Part shown: positions 11,055 to 21,900 of the stretch, in pieces | Numbering within the stretch: the stretch's first letter is position 1 | Layout: the number at the start of each line of letters is the position of its first letter | NCBI GenBank assembly: GCA_034698045.1 | Contig: JAQGAU010000400.1 | Span: 1 to 29,036, forward strand | Length of the DNA: 29,036 nucleotides | DNA from: Paramacrobiotus richtersi | Lineage: Eukaryota > Tardigrada > Eutardigrada > Parachela > Macrobiotidae | Reading direction: 5' to 3' | The notes under the pieces: generated by a model | Told to the model about the DNA's origin: nothing | Seen by the model: the letters and a program-made list of their open reading frames with translations, nothing else | The model's database searches: none | Translations under genes and position numbers: made by a program

Positions 11055-12302
11055 ATGAAAAGCGCGGATGCATGTCTATGGGCCCTAGAAGCCGCCTTCC
11101 ATCTGCGTTTCTTGGCCGCTGCCGTTTACACAATGCTGGTCGCGTTCCAGATTGCAACAGGAGAATATCTAGTCTTTACATCAAACAAGCACTGTAAGAT
11201 TGTGTGCATATGAACAGTACACAATTATTCTGAAAATTTGATTTAGACGAAATTTAAATTAATACCACGTGTACGTAGGACATTTATACGTAGTCTTCCA
11301 TCGGTTTTTTACAATAATTTAGGTACACCAGAGTCCAGACAGTCACAATCCCGACCACTCCAAATGTTCCAGTTCCAGCAGGATGGATTCGTGCCATGTT
11401 TAACGAATCTAAGCTCACAAAAAGCCCGTGGAACCCCGTACGCCCGGCGGATCAGCCGGAAGTGATCCTGCGAAAACTGTGCTTTCGGATTGTCTGTAGT
11501 ACGTACGTACGGCACTATTATTATTATTATTTTATTATTATTATTATCGTGCTACAGTAGCCAAAGCCTTAGTAAAGGCACTTACAACGGGACAATTAAG
11601 TCCTTCTGACTGGCTATTGCAAAGGTTTGGATTTTTTGAATTTTACTACGCAAGTGCGTGTTATGCAGCAAACCGAAACAGAGCCACCGATTCAAAATAA
11701 GCTGGAAGTGGACATATAAAACTTAGCATCAGATTTTGAACGTTTAAGGCACATAGGTATCTAGCTACGTTTGCATGACTTCCGTCTCTGAAATTACGCT
11801 ATTATTCCGCAATCAACATTTGATGAGAACCATTCTTTATTCTTTCAGGCGGCGACGATGAAGGGTACTCCATCAAGATGCCTTCTGGGCGCTTTTCTCC
11901 GGTGTTGGTAATGTGTTTGTGCTCGTGATGGTCTTGATGGGGTACATCAGGTCCCAGGATGATGGCAGCATGCAACCAGCCAGGCTGCAGGTGGCACCTT
12001 ATTTGGTGGCTGCGTGTGCTCTTGCTTTGTGTGTCTGTTTTCTCAGTCTTTTGGATCTGCTTTTTGAGACTACAGTCAAGACGCCGTATTTCCTAGCGTT
12101 TTTTCTCTTATCAATAGCACGGTCAGATGTTAATACTGTTTGTGGGTTTCATGCTTCTGCGAAACTATTAGAGCTCTTCTGTTCCTTGACCGGTTCCTTC
12201 AAGTTATGTATGGCTGCATTCGAAGCACCATGCATCGTGGCCTTTCCCGCCGTATGGTTTGTTATTGTTGAAAAAAATGCCCAAAATTCGTACAAGGAAT
12301 AG
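11055..12302 (+). CDS. Small multi-pass (four-helix) membrane protein, two exons
   Basis: Exon 1 is 11055-11193, from an ATG to a T|GTAAGA donor in phase 1; it encodes helix 1 (FHLRFLAAAVYTMLVAF). The frame is also open upstream to about 10941, so the start may lie earlier. Exon 2 most simply runs 11878-12302 using the AG at 11876-11877, which keeps frame and gives about 187 residues. It encodes helix 2 (AFWALFSGVGNVFVLVMVLM), helix 3 (PYLVAACALALCVCFLSLLD) and a last helix (CIVAFPAVWFVIV) before a short polar tail. The stronger acceptor, CTTTCAG at 11842-11848, would break the frame. The four-helix layout resembles MARVEL-type proteins, but I see no diagnostic residue and treat it as hypothetical. 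It lies in an otherwise gene-poor region. Confidence 0.45.
11284..11397 (-). CDS. Possible 37-residue single-pass membrane microprotein
   Basis: Lies antisense inside the intron of the plus-strand membrane-protein gene. The frame starts with ATG (C at -1, A at -2 and -3) and encodes MARIHPAGTGTFGVVGIVTV, continuing the membrane segment, then a basic Cys-Lys-Lys and a short acidic tail before TAA. The frame is open about 50 bases upstream, and a possible acceptor (TTTCGCAG) lies further out, so it may instead be the end of a larger gene. No family recognised. Confidence 0.2.
   Translation of the reverse strand: MARIHPAGTGTFGVVGIVTVWTLVYLNYCKKPMEDYV
11516..11570 (+). repeat. (ATT)n microsatellite with CTACAGTAGC flank, copy 1
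   Basis: A run of TTA triplets is followed within a few bases by GTGCTACAGTAGCCAAAG. The same layout recurs near 26360-26410, suggesting a shared element end. Confidence 0.55.
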
Positions 12303-12324
12303 CTCAGCATACATCGTATAATTT

Positions 12325-12367
12325 ACAAGAAACACCAAAGGCTACCGCCTCAGGGTTTCTTGTGATC
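12325..12367 (+). repeat. Short hairpin repeat, copy 3
   Basis: ACAAGAAACACC, then GGCT.CCGCCTCAGGG, then TTTCTTGTGATC. The stem is intact (12326-12333 with 12355-12362) and differs from copy 1 mainly at the loop and last bases. It begins 23 bases after the stop codon of the plus-strand membrane-protein gene. Confidence 0.7.
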
Positions 12368-12447
12368 AGTGATCATAGTCTGTGTATTATCGACCGAAGC
12401 GGAGCGCAGGTCCTCTATGCTCAAGTGGATGTGTGTAGCCGGCAGAA

Positions 12448-12560
12448 AGGTTTATCGGTTTACGGTTTACACCGTAAACCTTTTTCATAAACCCCTAAAA
12501 AGGTTTACGCTATGGTTTATGTATGGGGCCGGCAGGAAGGTTTACGCATAAACCTTTTTG
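12448..12560. repeat. Degenerate palindromic GGTTTA/TAAACC units
   Basis: Several pairs of AAAGGTTTA and TAAACCTTTTT occur in alternating orientation, including CGTAAACC/GGTTTACG. They share the core of the 35-bp repeat at 13.3 kb and the palindromes at 28.8 kb. Confidence 0.6.
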
Positions 12561-13142
12561 CCGATCAAAACGGTTTGCTTGAAACTTTCTTTGTATATGC
12601 TTTTATGCAAAACCTTATAAGGTTTTCTGACTGGCAAAAGAGGATTTCGCTCGGTTATGAACGAGCTGGCCTCATCCAGACTCAGAAAATCGCGTTTTTT
12701 CATGTGTACGGTGCATTTGATTCCTGGCGGTGCAATTTTGGAACTTGGTGCTATTTTGAGCGTAGACAATAATAATTTATGGCAAAAAAAATAACTAACC
12801 GTCGATCTCCGTCTCTTCCTGTAAGGCTGTTTGATTTGTCATATTCAGTACAAGGGCTGAAGGCTGGTACAGCTATAAGTGGGTCTTTAATAACACTATA
12901 AATAAGTTTTATTAATGAATGGTTACCTAACGTACCTGCATGGCGACACTGTTAACTTTCTTAACCATTGTTTAGCATAGCCTTGCTTAGCATAGCACTG
13001 CTATAGTTAAATGCCTTTTCTGTGTTTAATGGAATTATTACCAGTTTAATAGCCACGACAAAAAACTCAGTGCGATTCATCTTGCTGTTTTTCCGGTGGA
13101 CACTCTGGATTGAGGGAGCGCTGCAATATGCCGCCTCATGTA

Positions 13143-13332
13143 ATGCGGTTTATTGTTCTTCAGAGTTCAGACAGCATCTCTGCATGACAGACAGACAAGC
13201 TACTGCACCAGCGTATCAGGTTACATTAAATAGCGCGCAAAGCGATTTCCGTGGTAAGACATCTCATAAACCTTCCTGCCGACCAGTTCTTGTGTGTGCA
13301 TAAACCTTTTTGACCGGCAAATTGGTTTATGA
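13143..13332 (+). mobile_element. Dispersed repeat with palindromic tandem end, plus-oriented copy
   Basis: About 190 bases match, in inverted orientation, the sequence 28845-29036. Shared landmarks in order are ATGC..TATTGT..TCA, ACAGCATCTCTGC.TGACAGAC, GCGTATCA, TTACAT, GGTAAGACAT, TGTGTG and CATAAACCTTTTTG. Unique sequence followed by palindromic units in both copies marks this as a transposed element or satellite-bearing non-autonomous element. No coding capacity is visible. Confidence 0.65.
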
Positions 13333-13407
13333 GCATAAACCTTTTTGACCGGCAAATAGGTTTATGAGCATAAACCTTTTTGACCGGCACATAGGTTTAT
13401 GAGCATA
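13264..13407 (+). repeat. 35-bp palindromic tandem repeat
   Basis: Three units with exact 35-base spacing start at 13298, 13333 and 13368, preceded by one degenerate unit of 34 bases at 13264. Each good unit reads GCATAAACCTTTTTGACCGG followed by CAAATAGGTTTATGA or a one-to-two-base variant. Inside every unit CATAAACC and GGTTTATG form inverted arms around a 17-base centre, so the array is a string of potential cruciforms. A further weak unit lies at 13533-13567. Confidence 0.85.
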
Positions 13408-14911
13408 AGATAACATGACTGCAACAAGAGCTCCGTTCAGCCGTGCAACTGCCGGCTATCAAATTACCCCACAAAACATTCTTCTCCGCGAACAGTTCAT
13501 AAATCTTTGTGCCCGAAGAATCGATAAGTGTACATAAACTTTTTTGCACGGCAAATTAGCTTGTGCGGCCACATGCGTACCGTATGTGGCTATGAAGGTG
13601 CAAAAATATTCTTGCATTTATTGCTCGTCCCACAGAAGCGACGCGATCGCTACCGATAGCTTATTTTATAAAGCAAGAGCCCTTCTTTTAACTGGCATAA
13701 GGGTTTTTTTACCATATGAGGTCGAGCACCGTAGACAGCTTTCCTTCTACTACATGGTCAAAAAATGTTTTGTCCCCGATTTTGCACCTAACTAAACCAG
13801 GCTGGAAACCCGCCATGTGCTCACATGATTCTTCTATAGAAGTTTATAAAAAATTTTCAAAGCGAAGAGATCATTCTGCACAGATGCGGGTATACTGTGA
13901 AAGACCGTCGCCATCCATGCAAAGTTTTTTTATTTTTCGAAGTTGTCATTGCTTCCCTGCCGTACTACTAATAATAAGATTTGATAACGTGGGCAAATAA
14001 ATCTAGCAATCACTGTGCTTTGTGGGAAAATTACTGGACATGATTCAGTTGAGGAGCATCGGGAAATTCATGCGATTACGACCTCCCCAAAAAACTGGTT
14101 TCCATACCGTACACATTTCTAAAAGTGCACGAAAAATGCTGTAGAGCAAGCTTGATCCGGTGACCCGATCAGCCGCCATGGGCGAGTGGCTATAGTGCAG
14201 ACAGTTTTGCATCTTCTAGACCGCATACGTATTTCAGCTTCCTGATTGTCAAATTGGTATTTTATGGCAATGGATGAGTGTGTTTGGGATTGCGCAGTAG
14301 GGCACGATGTAGCGTAGGGTGGTTATGTAGATGATTTCTAACTGAAAGCAGTATAATTTTCACGCAAGCAACAGCAGCATAGAACCATACACCAGCCGAC
14401 GATAATGTCCCTATATACTGTCAGCACTACCAACAGTAGTATTTTCATGCTGTCTACACTACCGTCTTAGGTCCGTCTATAATAATGTCTCCATACTCAC
14501 AGCACAACCGGGCTGCCAAGTAGGTAGCATTGCCATTACCTAACAGAATCTTTCACTAGAACATTATTCTATAAGAATAAGAACTCATTCGAGATGGCTA
14601 TAAATGACTTAGTTTTTCTCACTTGTGTATCTCCGCTTTAATCATTTGAATCGAAACTGATAATTTTCGACTGTGCTGGATGTATGGAAGAGAAATCCTA
14701 GCTAGTGAATATTTAGTAGGTACAGCATCAATCTGCTCGTTCATTTCGGTGTTCTCGCAGCGTTCACTTGTGAACCGCTAAACCTTTCTGTCGACCACAG
14801 ACGCCAATTAGTAACTGACAAATGAACCGTTTTCACAGCATGCAATATACAAAATTACATCCGCAAGGTGACAATCCGCAGACGCCGTCCGGATGCGCAT
14901 ATCAATTATAC

Positions 14912-15968
14912 TTAATCTTTCTTACAATCGTTGCACGTGAATTGTCCAGTCGTTTTGACACATTCCGCATGAAACATCTTAATTGAGCAAGATCTGTAAC
15001 GGCATCGCACGAATGAGCTGGTGGGATCTTTAGAAGGCATTCTGCAGTAGCAGTAGACTGGATATCTGTGCACGCGTTTGCCAGGAACAAGGAATGTTTC
15101 GGGTGTATCTTCTCGTCTTGTACTGGGGAACTGCTCAGCTTGCCCTGATGTCAGGCAATGGTGGAAGTGTGCACGGAGCTGAAATAAAAAGTTTTATTTA
15201 ACGCAGACCCCAGTGAATTAAGAAGCAGTACAGAATGTCATGTGAAGAACAAATGGCCACAACAGTTTCCTAGGGATGAGACGCATATGATGCACATAAC
15301 AAAGAACCTAGATAGTGATTAGAGAACGAAATTACCTGGGAACGTTCCAAAACCAGTTCCGGAAGGATGATTCCGTTGCATCTGGCCGTTGCAAAAGCAG
15401 CGGTATAAAAGCCACAGTCCGTTTGGTTTGGCTGCTGGTCACATTCTTCCAGTCTCAGTTCAATGTGACTCTTGGTTGTGTTAGCCAAAATTGCAGCGGC
15501 GATGATTAACTGGTTGTCGTCAGCGCCTCCCATTTCACTTGCAAGGCTGTCGAAAACATTGACTACAAACGGTGACCCCAGTCCACCGGACTGCTCTTTC
15601 GCCGCTTCGAGTAGGACGAAGTGGTTAGAATGGATATAAACAATCTGTAGAAACGAACGGTCGTGTCGGAACGAAGACTTCCTTTTTGAGTTCTGAACCA
15701 GCTTGCTGAATGCTGATATGTCATCCAGACCATCGACTAACGGGAATCGCTCCTTTAGTAACACACAGAACTCCGAAAGGGCAAAGATGGATAACCAAGC
15801 CCCGGGTTTGATTATTTGCTGGAGTTGCTTCAGGTTCAATGGGCACTGGTACGTTTGCAAAACCTGTTCTTCTGGTGCTAATGCTTTGACTTGCGGTGGA
15901 GAAGGTTTCCGGATCGTTTCCCCACTGTCAGTACAACCGGGAGAGCTGTCTTTTGGATCCTGAATTTC
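14912..15968 (-). other. Domain: Ulp1/C48 protease domain 3 and C-terminal PHD finger
   Basis: Exon 15336-15968 carries YIHSNHFVLLE (His), VNVFDSLAS (Asp) and QQPNQTDCGFYTAAFATA (Gln and Cys). It joins at CAG|GTAATT to exon 14912-15178, whose first codons (LRAHFHHCLTSG) complete the closing helix seen in domains 1 and 2. The C-terminus is a cysteine-rich module with spacing C-x-C-x13-C-x4-C-x5-H-x2-C-x8-C-x2-C (residues 1394-1436), the C4HC3 pattern of PHD fingers, and the stop follows three residues later. PHD fingers usually bind histone H3 tails, so it may direct the protein to chromatin. Confidence 0.8.
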
Positions 15969-18900
15969 CTAAACAATAAAACAATGTAGTTCAGACAAAT
16001 AAGCGATATATCACAATATACTGTTGCAAAATTCTAAATGTTGGGTACCACTATAGAAACCCCTATGCAGCCCTTTCACTAAAAGCACACCCTTTGCACT
16101 CCGAATCACTATAGACACTCCTTTTAAATAAAGCATCACTGCAATCTGCATTGCTGTTGCAAAGCTTATTGTCGTAATCAAATGGTGACCTTTACGGACA
16201 TCTACAGTTGACAGGTACTGGGCATATCCCGGTAATATTATAGTTGTGTGATACCGCCCGTTAAGCTTTGCATTACCTGGTTAAAATAACTTCCCGATCA
16301 TGATCTCCTCTCGTTAGTGATTCTAAACGACGAAATACACTGTTTTTGTATATCAACCTTCGAAGAGTTAAAGGATCACTAGAAGCGTATCCAGAAAGAG
16401 ACGAACCAGACATTTGTTAAATCCTTGCCGAAAGGGCATCCAGATTCAGTTACACTTACATATAGCGGCAAAAGTAACTCAGATGAAATCAGTGTTGTCG
16501 CTAGCATAGTTGTACGGAACGATTTCCGGTTCTAGGTGTACATCTTGTTTGTTGACTATATACAGCGTAACTAATACGAGAAACAGAAAGGGTGGCAATA
16601 AAAGATGAGAACAGGGCGTAATTCAAGATGGGTGCCTGTAGCGAACGGGGTGCGAAAAGGGATGCCTATAGTTAACGGTGGTGAAAGGGGGATGCCTATA
16701 CCGATTTCCTTAAATGTTTTCAGAAAAATTGTGTTCCATAGCTAGTTACTTTACATTTCTAAGCAAACTTTGTTTGCTAAGGTCATAGCCTGTTGCTTGC
16801 TCACAAAAAAGCCTTTGGACTATGTCAGCTGCATATTAGAAACTGGATTTACATAGCAGTGCGCAGAGGAACAGGACATTAGCGGTTTCAGGCAGCATAT
16901 GCGTTGCCCCAGTAAGCTTTTACCTTTTGTAGCTTACGGATAAGCTGTCGTTTTTCCGAAATTGCTGTGCAAATGTTGTGGACAGCTAGTTTGTAACGTG
17001 CATCGTCGACCACTACTACGGACTTCGGCTCACGTTCCTTTCCGTGAGCAGCGTTTCTTGCCGGACGTTTGTATGGGGGCAGATGAAAAGCATTGTTCTT
17101 ACGGCAATTGTTGAACCAGGCCGTTAGTTCCTCGTCAGATCCGTACTGTCTACCACCAACTGGACTTCCACAAACATGTTCTGTCGCATAGAGTATGCTG
17201 TACAAGGCCGTCCGTTTGGAAGGAAACCGGGCATCGGCTAGGTCGATTTCTAAATCTGACCCGTCTGCTCCGAATAATGTCCAGCACTGCTTGATGACTA
17301 CATCGCTAATCGGCGAATTAGAGCTATCGAACAGGTGGACTTTTCCAAGTGTGCCGCATAAGGCCAATGCGTAGCGGTTATTTTCCAAGCCCATTATTTG
17401 CACCCAGAGTTTGTTGTTAACGACCTCCCTACGCACCCTGTCGAAGCTATAGCGATCCAAATTGGTACACGCCGGATGCCAAAGGCCGCACATGTTGCGT
17501 GGTATAGACTTGGTTATTACATCTTGGAACGCTCCGACCAAGTCCAAGTCATCCAAAGAGTCCATCTTTTCTGTTATTGTGAAGGGCGGGTTGGAGTTAT
17601 GGATCGGCTTAACCGGAGCGGATACGATGGGAGCAGGAAATGCCTGCTCGACGGACGTAGTTGGACTTTCTTGTAACAGATTTCCCAAAGCTTTGACCGA
17701 TGTGCTTTTTTTTAAATCCTTCGCTTTGCTTGCTGCAGTTTTCGTACCTTGTGTTTCCTGAAAGATAGTCGTATGTTTACTCGATCGGTCATCTGCACAG
17801 ATGTAACAAGTAGTTGTACGAAACTGTTGAATCATAGAATTACAGATGTGTGCCATGTGCGAAGAAGCAGGCATGCGGCCGCATAACAAGTGTTTATCTT
17901 GTGCACGGTTGCATTCCATTAACGGAAAATACTACTCACAGTTTTCGCATTTGATTGTCGGACCTTCTTTTTTTCCAGCCAGGCTTCCTTCTCCTTTTTG
18001 CTAAACTTTTTGAACTTCTGCAAGTGGAAAGTTTGATTAAACAGCTGATGATGACACGAAGCCGCGTGCTAGTTATAAGAGAACAATTATCATTGTGTAC
18101 TAACGTATGTACTGCGGTATATGTGCTGTACAGTGTTTAATGTGTACGTTTACTTATCTTTACGTTTAATTTAAGGTATGGGTTTTTTGTTAACAGAATA
18201 CGCTGAATTATTAGTTACCTCTAGCTCAATTTGGCTGTGAATGCTTTCGGCTTCCAGATCAGTAATGGTCACCACCGGCAGCGTAGAGGAAACTTTTCTG
18301 CTTGGGTTTCCGGGGAGAAAATCTGGATGATTAATCTTGCCAGATTCAAGGCATATTTCAACCCATTGCCGCAATTCTTTGGGATCAAAAGAGAAGTCAC
18401 AAGGGTTGAATTTCTTGAGCGCAATTAGGACAACGAAGGCCATGGCAAAGAAACCGCAATTGACACCGTCCGTTTGTTGCTGGACAGGCATGAATCGAAC
18501 CGTAAGATCCTTTTTTCCTCGACCATAACATCGCCAAATTTGATATTTTAACTCAGCACTCGGCGTCTTCGCGAAAGAGTCGTATAATTCAACCTCTTCA
18601 AGGAGATCGTTCCAACAGGATACGCAGTAATGGTTTTCGCCATCAAAATGTAGCTGTGTGGACAATGCGGACTTTTCTATGATGCCGGTGCAGTTCTCTC
18701 CTAGGACTTCGTACGTTTCCAGCAGTCCAGACACCGAGTCTTTTGTTTGCAGTTTAAGGGTTTTCAGGAAAACGTTAACAATATTGGGCGTTATCGAGAA
18801 CCCTTTTCGCATGTCTTCCACGTCTGTCTGAAGCACCGCCATTTTGCCAAACGAAATCGGCTGATCGTCTATCGGGAATTCGTAACTGACAGGACCGTTG

Positions 18901-21900
18901 GCCGTTTCGATCTTATCCGGTTTGTGCAGTATGCCAGACTGTGTGGTGTTTGGGACCTACAAACCCCAACTTGTTTCATGGTTTCAAACATCTCGTTCCT
19001 TGCAAGGGAACATTTTCATGGTCTAAATTCAGTCAAATTCCAAAACTGATACATCGACACACGGCGGACCAATGAACTTACAAAAAATAACGTCGGCTGC
19101 TGACAAGCAGTTGGTCCCCATGGAAGTAATCTCTACAGTCTACAACAATATTTGCTGTATGCTATGCATACGGCATACTGTACAACCAGACTTGATATAA
19201 TTCTGCGGAATATACAGAAAACCCGCACACTATTGGGGCAACTGAATTGCCGTCCCTTTCTTTACTGTGCATCTTGCCGAAATATCTTGATATGTTTGAA
19301 AATGTTGGTCTGAAGGCTAAACGGTGCTTGATCACACATAATTGTATCTGGTCTGGTTGTAACAGTATACTGATATGCATGTTATACGGCGTACATTGTG
19401 TCGTATGAATTGCATACGGTCAGATTACTCAGATGAGCAACTGCTTCTCCGTAGCCGATATTATTTGTTTCAAGTGCATTTGGTTGTCGTGTGTCGATAT
19501 TACGGTTTTAGAATTTTTTAGGCTCTGAAACTGTTCCCTGGCTATAATAGCACCACTACATACACAAAAGCTTTACAAGCTCGACGCTTTATCAAAGCAC
19601 TAGCCGCCGCATGTAAAACTGCTCAAACCCTGGCAACATTCATGCACCACGCAAAAGCAAAGTTTCTTACTTTTGGTTGTCTAGGGGTCGGGCGCTTGGC
19701 CGGTGGTGCAGTCACACTGTCAGTTCCTTCGTCGTCGAATTTCACCCGTTTTCTGCTCATAACCGTCGGGGATACACTTGGTGGCTCGTCTAGAATTTGA
19801 CTTCCTTCGCTCTAAACAACACACGCAGTCTCACTGGAAAGGACTTGACTCAAAATCGCTCCAAATTTAAAACTGTATGAACGTTTCCAGATTTTCACAA
19901 CTAGTTATTTAATATTTTGCAAAATACATGATGAATTGCTGTGCATAAACACACATGAAAGAACCTGTCTTCCAGTAACTGAAACCGGCGTAATTTAGCG
20001 TTACTGTACCGTTTCCGATTGTGTAGTGCCAGAATTCTTTGGAATTCTGATGTTGGTATTCGGAAAATATTTCACCATTGTTCCATACTGGATTTTCGCG
20101 TCTGTCATTCTTGCTATAATCACTCTTGCCGGTCCTTTCAGTGCCTTCCCGGATTTACCACTGAATTTATTGCGAGGATTCTTGTCATAGAAAAATACTG
20201 TGTCGCCTGTAAATAATAACAGTTACTTAACAGTCAAACGTTATATCTGGCCAGCAACTGTGCAGAAATTCGCGATAATAACGCCACAGTCCAGTATAAT
20301 TTGACTGTATTTGGCAATAGTGTAGCTACGTTACTAGTACACGTTGACTGTGCACATAGTGTGACAGTACAAGAACACGATGAAAATACTCTTCCTGCAC
20401 GCGCCAGCTCGCAAAAGCAAAATTTTGTGTCAGCCGTTACAGATGTCAGTTCATTCGTTCGGTTCATATATATCGCCAAGACGCCCACGCTGTGTAAGCG
20501 GCGTAGCATGACTGCGTACCTGGTTTCAACACTTCGCCTTTCCCGAGTTGGCGTGAATCGAAGGCTTTCCGTTGCCGGAGCTGCTCTTTCTGTACGTTTT
20601 TCATACTGTCCTCTTCCACAGCTGCACGAATGCCATCGAGATTGTCGACGATATTTCGACATTCAACATTGGCCAGCTCCTCCAGTTCATCCTCTTTACC
20701 TTGCTCTAATAATTTAATAACATTGTCTTCCTCTTGCGATGCGCTTTCGCTGGGGTCAAAGCGAAGTGCGAAGGTATGGAAAAGTTCATGGGGTGTGTAT
20801 CCCGTAGTTTTGTGTTGTTCTTGACGTAACGCTCGCAGTGCATCAGGGATGCGTTGATCCCATTCCTCGGAAGGATTTCGACCGGGTCTAGTCAAATGCC
20901 TGTTGAATACGGAGAATCAACTAATAGCCAGACGTTTTCGTGACCTGTTTTCATGACCAGGTCGCTGGCATCTCTACTCGCTAGACCGGTGTCGGTCCGG
21001 CTCGCTTGGTCATGCTTAAGCTATGAATCCATACGGCTGAGTTCAGCACGAAAAATTTCACTTTCAATAAATTAGGTAAGCTGATTTTATTAACTATACC
21101 TACCTACATAATTGTGCTCTATCCACAAAACTGTATTTGCACATATCGGACTTTGTGTGACATATTATCGCAATACTTGTATTATCTTATGCAAGAAACA
21201 AATGATCACAGATTATTGGACAATTTGTTTCCTGCAAGTGTTAGTCAACGAGTTGAAATCCATCAATTGACTTGTTACAATGTGACGGTTAGCATACTGA
21301 AAAAACGAAACTGACATTGATATAAACGACAAACAAACCGGCTCTGATTCGAACCGGCCTTCGTGACAGCTTTATACGAGCAGCTGCTGTGCGCAATAAA
21401 TATGAAAGTGTCATGTAGCCTTCGATGTGGAAGTTACGGGTAGCCAATGCGATCAGCGGGCCTTAGGTGCAATTATGCAGCGATCCTGTCAGTGTCAAAC
21501 AAGGCACAATCGATAATCGGATATCGTATAACGATAATCGCGGTTAGTTTGTGGCATTTCGGCCATACTTAGCTATTGCTAATTCCTTGATTCTGTAAAT
21601 GAAGTTCCTTGCTGCTGGAAAACACCTGTCTATCAATGTACGGGTGTGTCACACGATGACCGGTTTTATAGAAATTCGGGCCGATAGGCCAGTACTTAGT
21701 CCAGAGGTTAAGCTCGGCCCCTGCCCTTCTTAGTCCCCTGTTCAACAAATCTGTGCTGTCATAAACGCGATTGCGTCTGTTTTATGGCTCCACAGAGCAC
21801 ACACCTGTCCCTAAACCAAACCCTTACAATCATCACCTCTGTCACCCACCCACTATACTATCCTATGGAGACTGAATTCGGCAGTACTACATAAAAGTTC

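Larger units (their letters stand above)
12303..14911. other. Repeat-rich intergenic DNA
   Basis: No supported gene. The region holds degenerate and intact copies of a 35-bp palindromic unit (12448-12560, 13264-13407, 13533-13567) and the plus-oriented copy of a dispersed repeat (13143-13407). Frames of 60-94 codons here are built from the repeats. A minus-strand ATTAAA at 14637-14642 could serve as the poly(A) signal of the integrase-protease gene that ends at 14912. Confidence 0.45.

Noticed and set aside
13264-13407. CRISPR-like array
   Set aside because: The units are contiguous with no unique spacers, and the sequence is clearly eukaryotic with spliced genes.
14150-14170. CCGG at 14156 as a target-site duplication of a Ginger element
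   Set aside because: The sequence after it does not match, inverted, the sequence next to any CCGG or CCGT at 25.8-27 kb.
14902-15090. 62-codon minus-strand frame
   Set aside because: It is an alternative frame of the PHD-finger exon.
17398-17761. Two plus-strand frames of 92 and 99 codons
   Set aside because: They lie antisense to the exon of the degenerate Ulp1 domain, which has splice and homology support.
18478-18510. B-box-like GGTTCGATTC on the minus strand
   Set aside because: It lies inside the coding exon of Ulp1 domain 1 and has no tRNA fold around it.
20234-20717. 142- and 138-codon frames on both strands
   Set aside because: The minus frame covers an intron and an exon read in the wrong frame. 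The plus frame is antisense to the post-core integrase exon.
21336-21410. Possible minus-strand tRNA with GGTTCGAATC B box
   Set aside because: The five-base T stem does not pair, and no acceptor or D arm is found about 70 bases upstream. The CCGG ends make a simple inverted motif instead.
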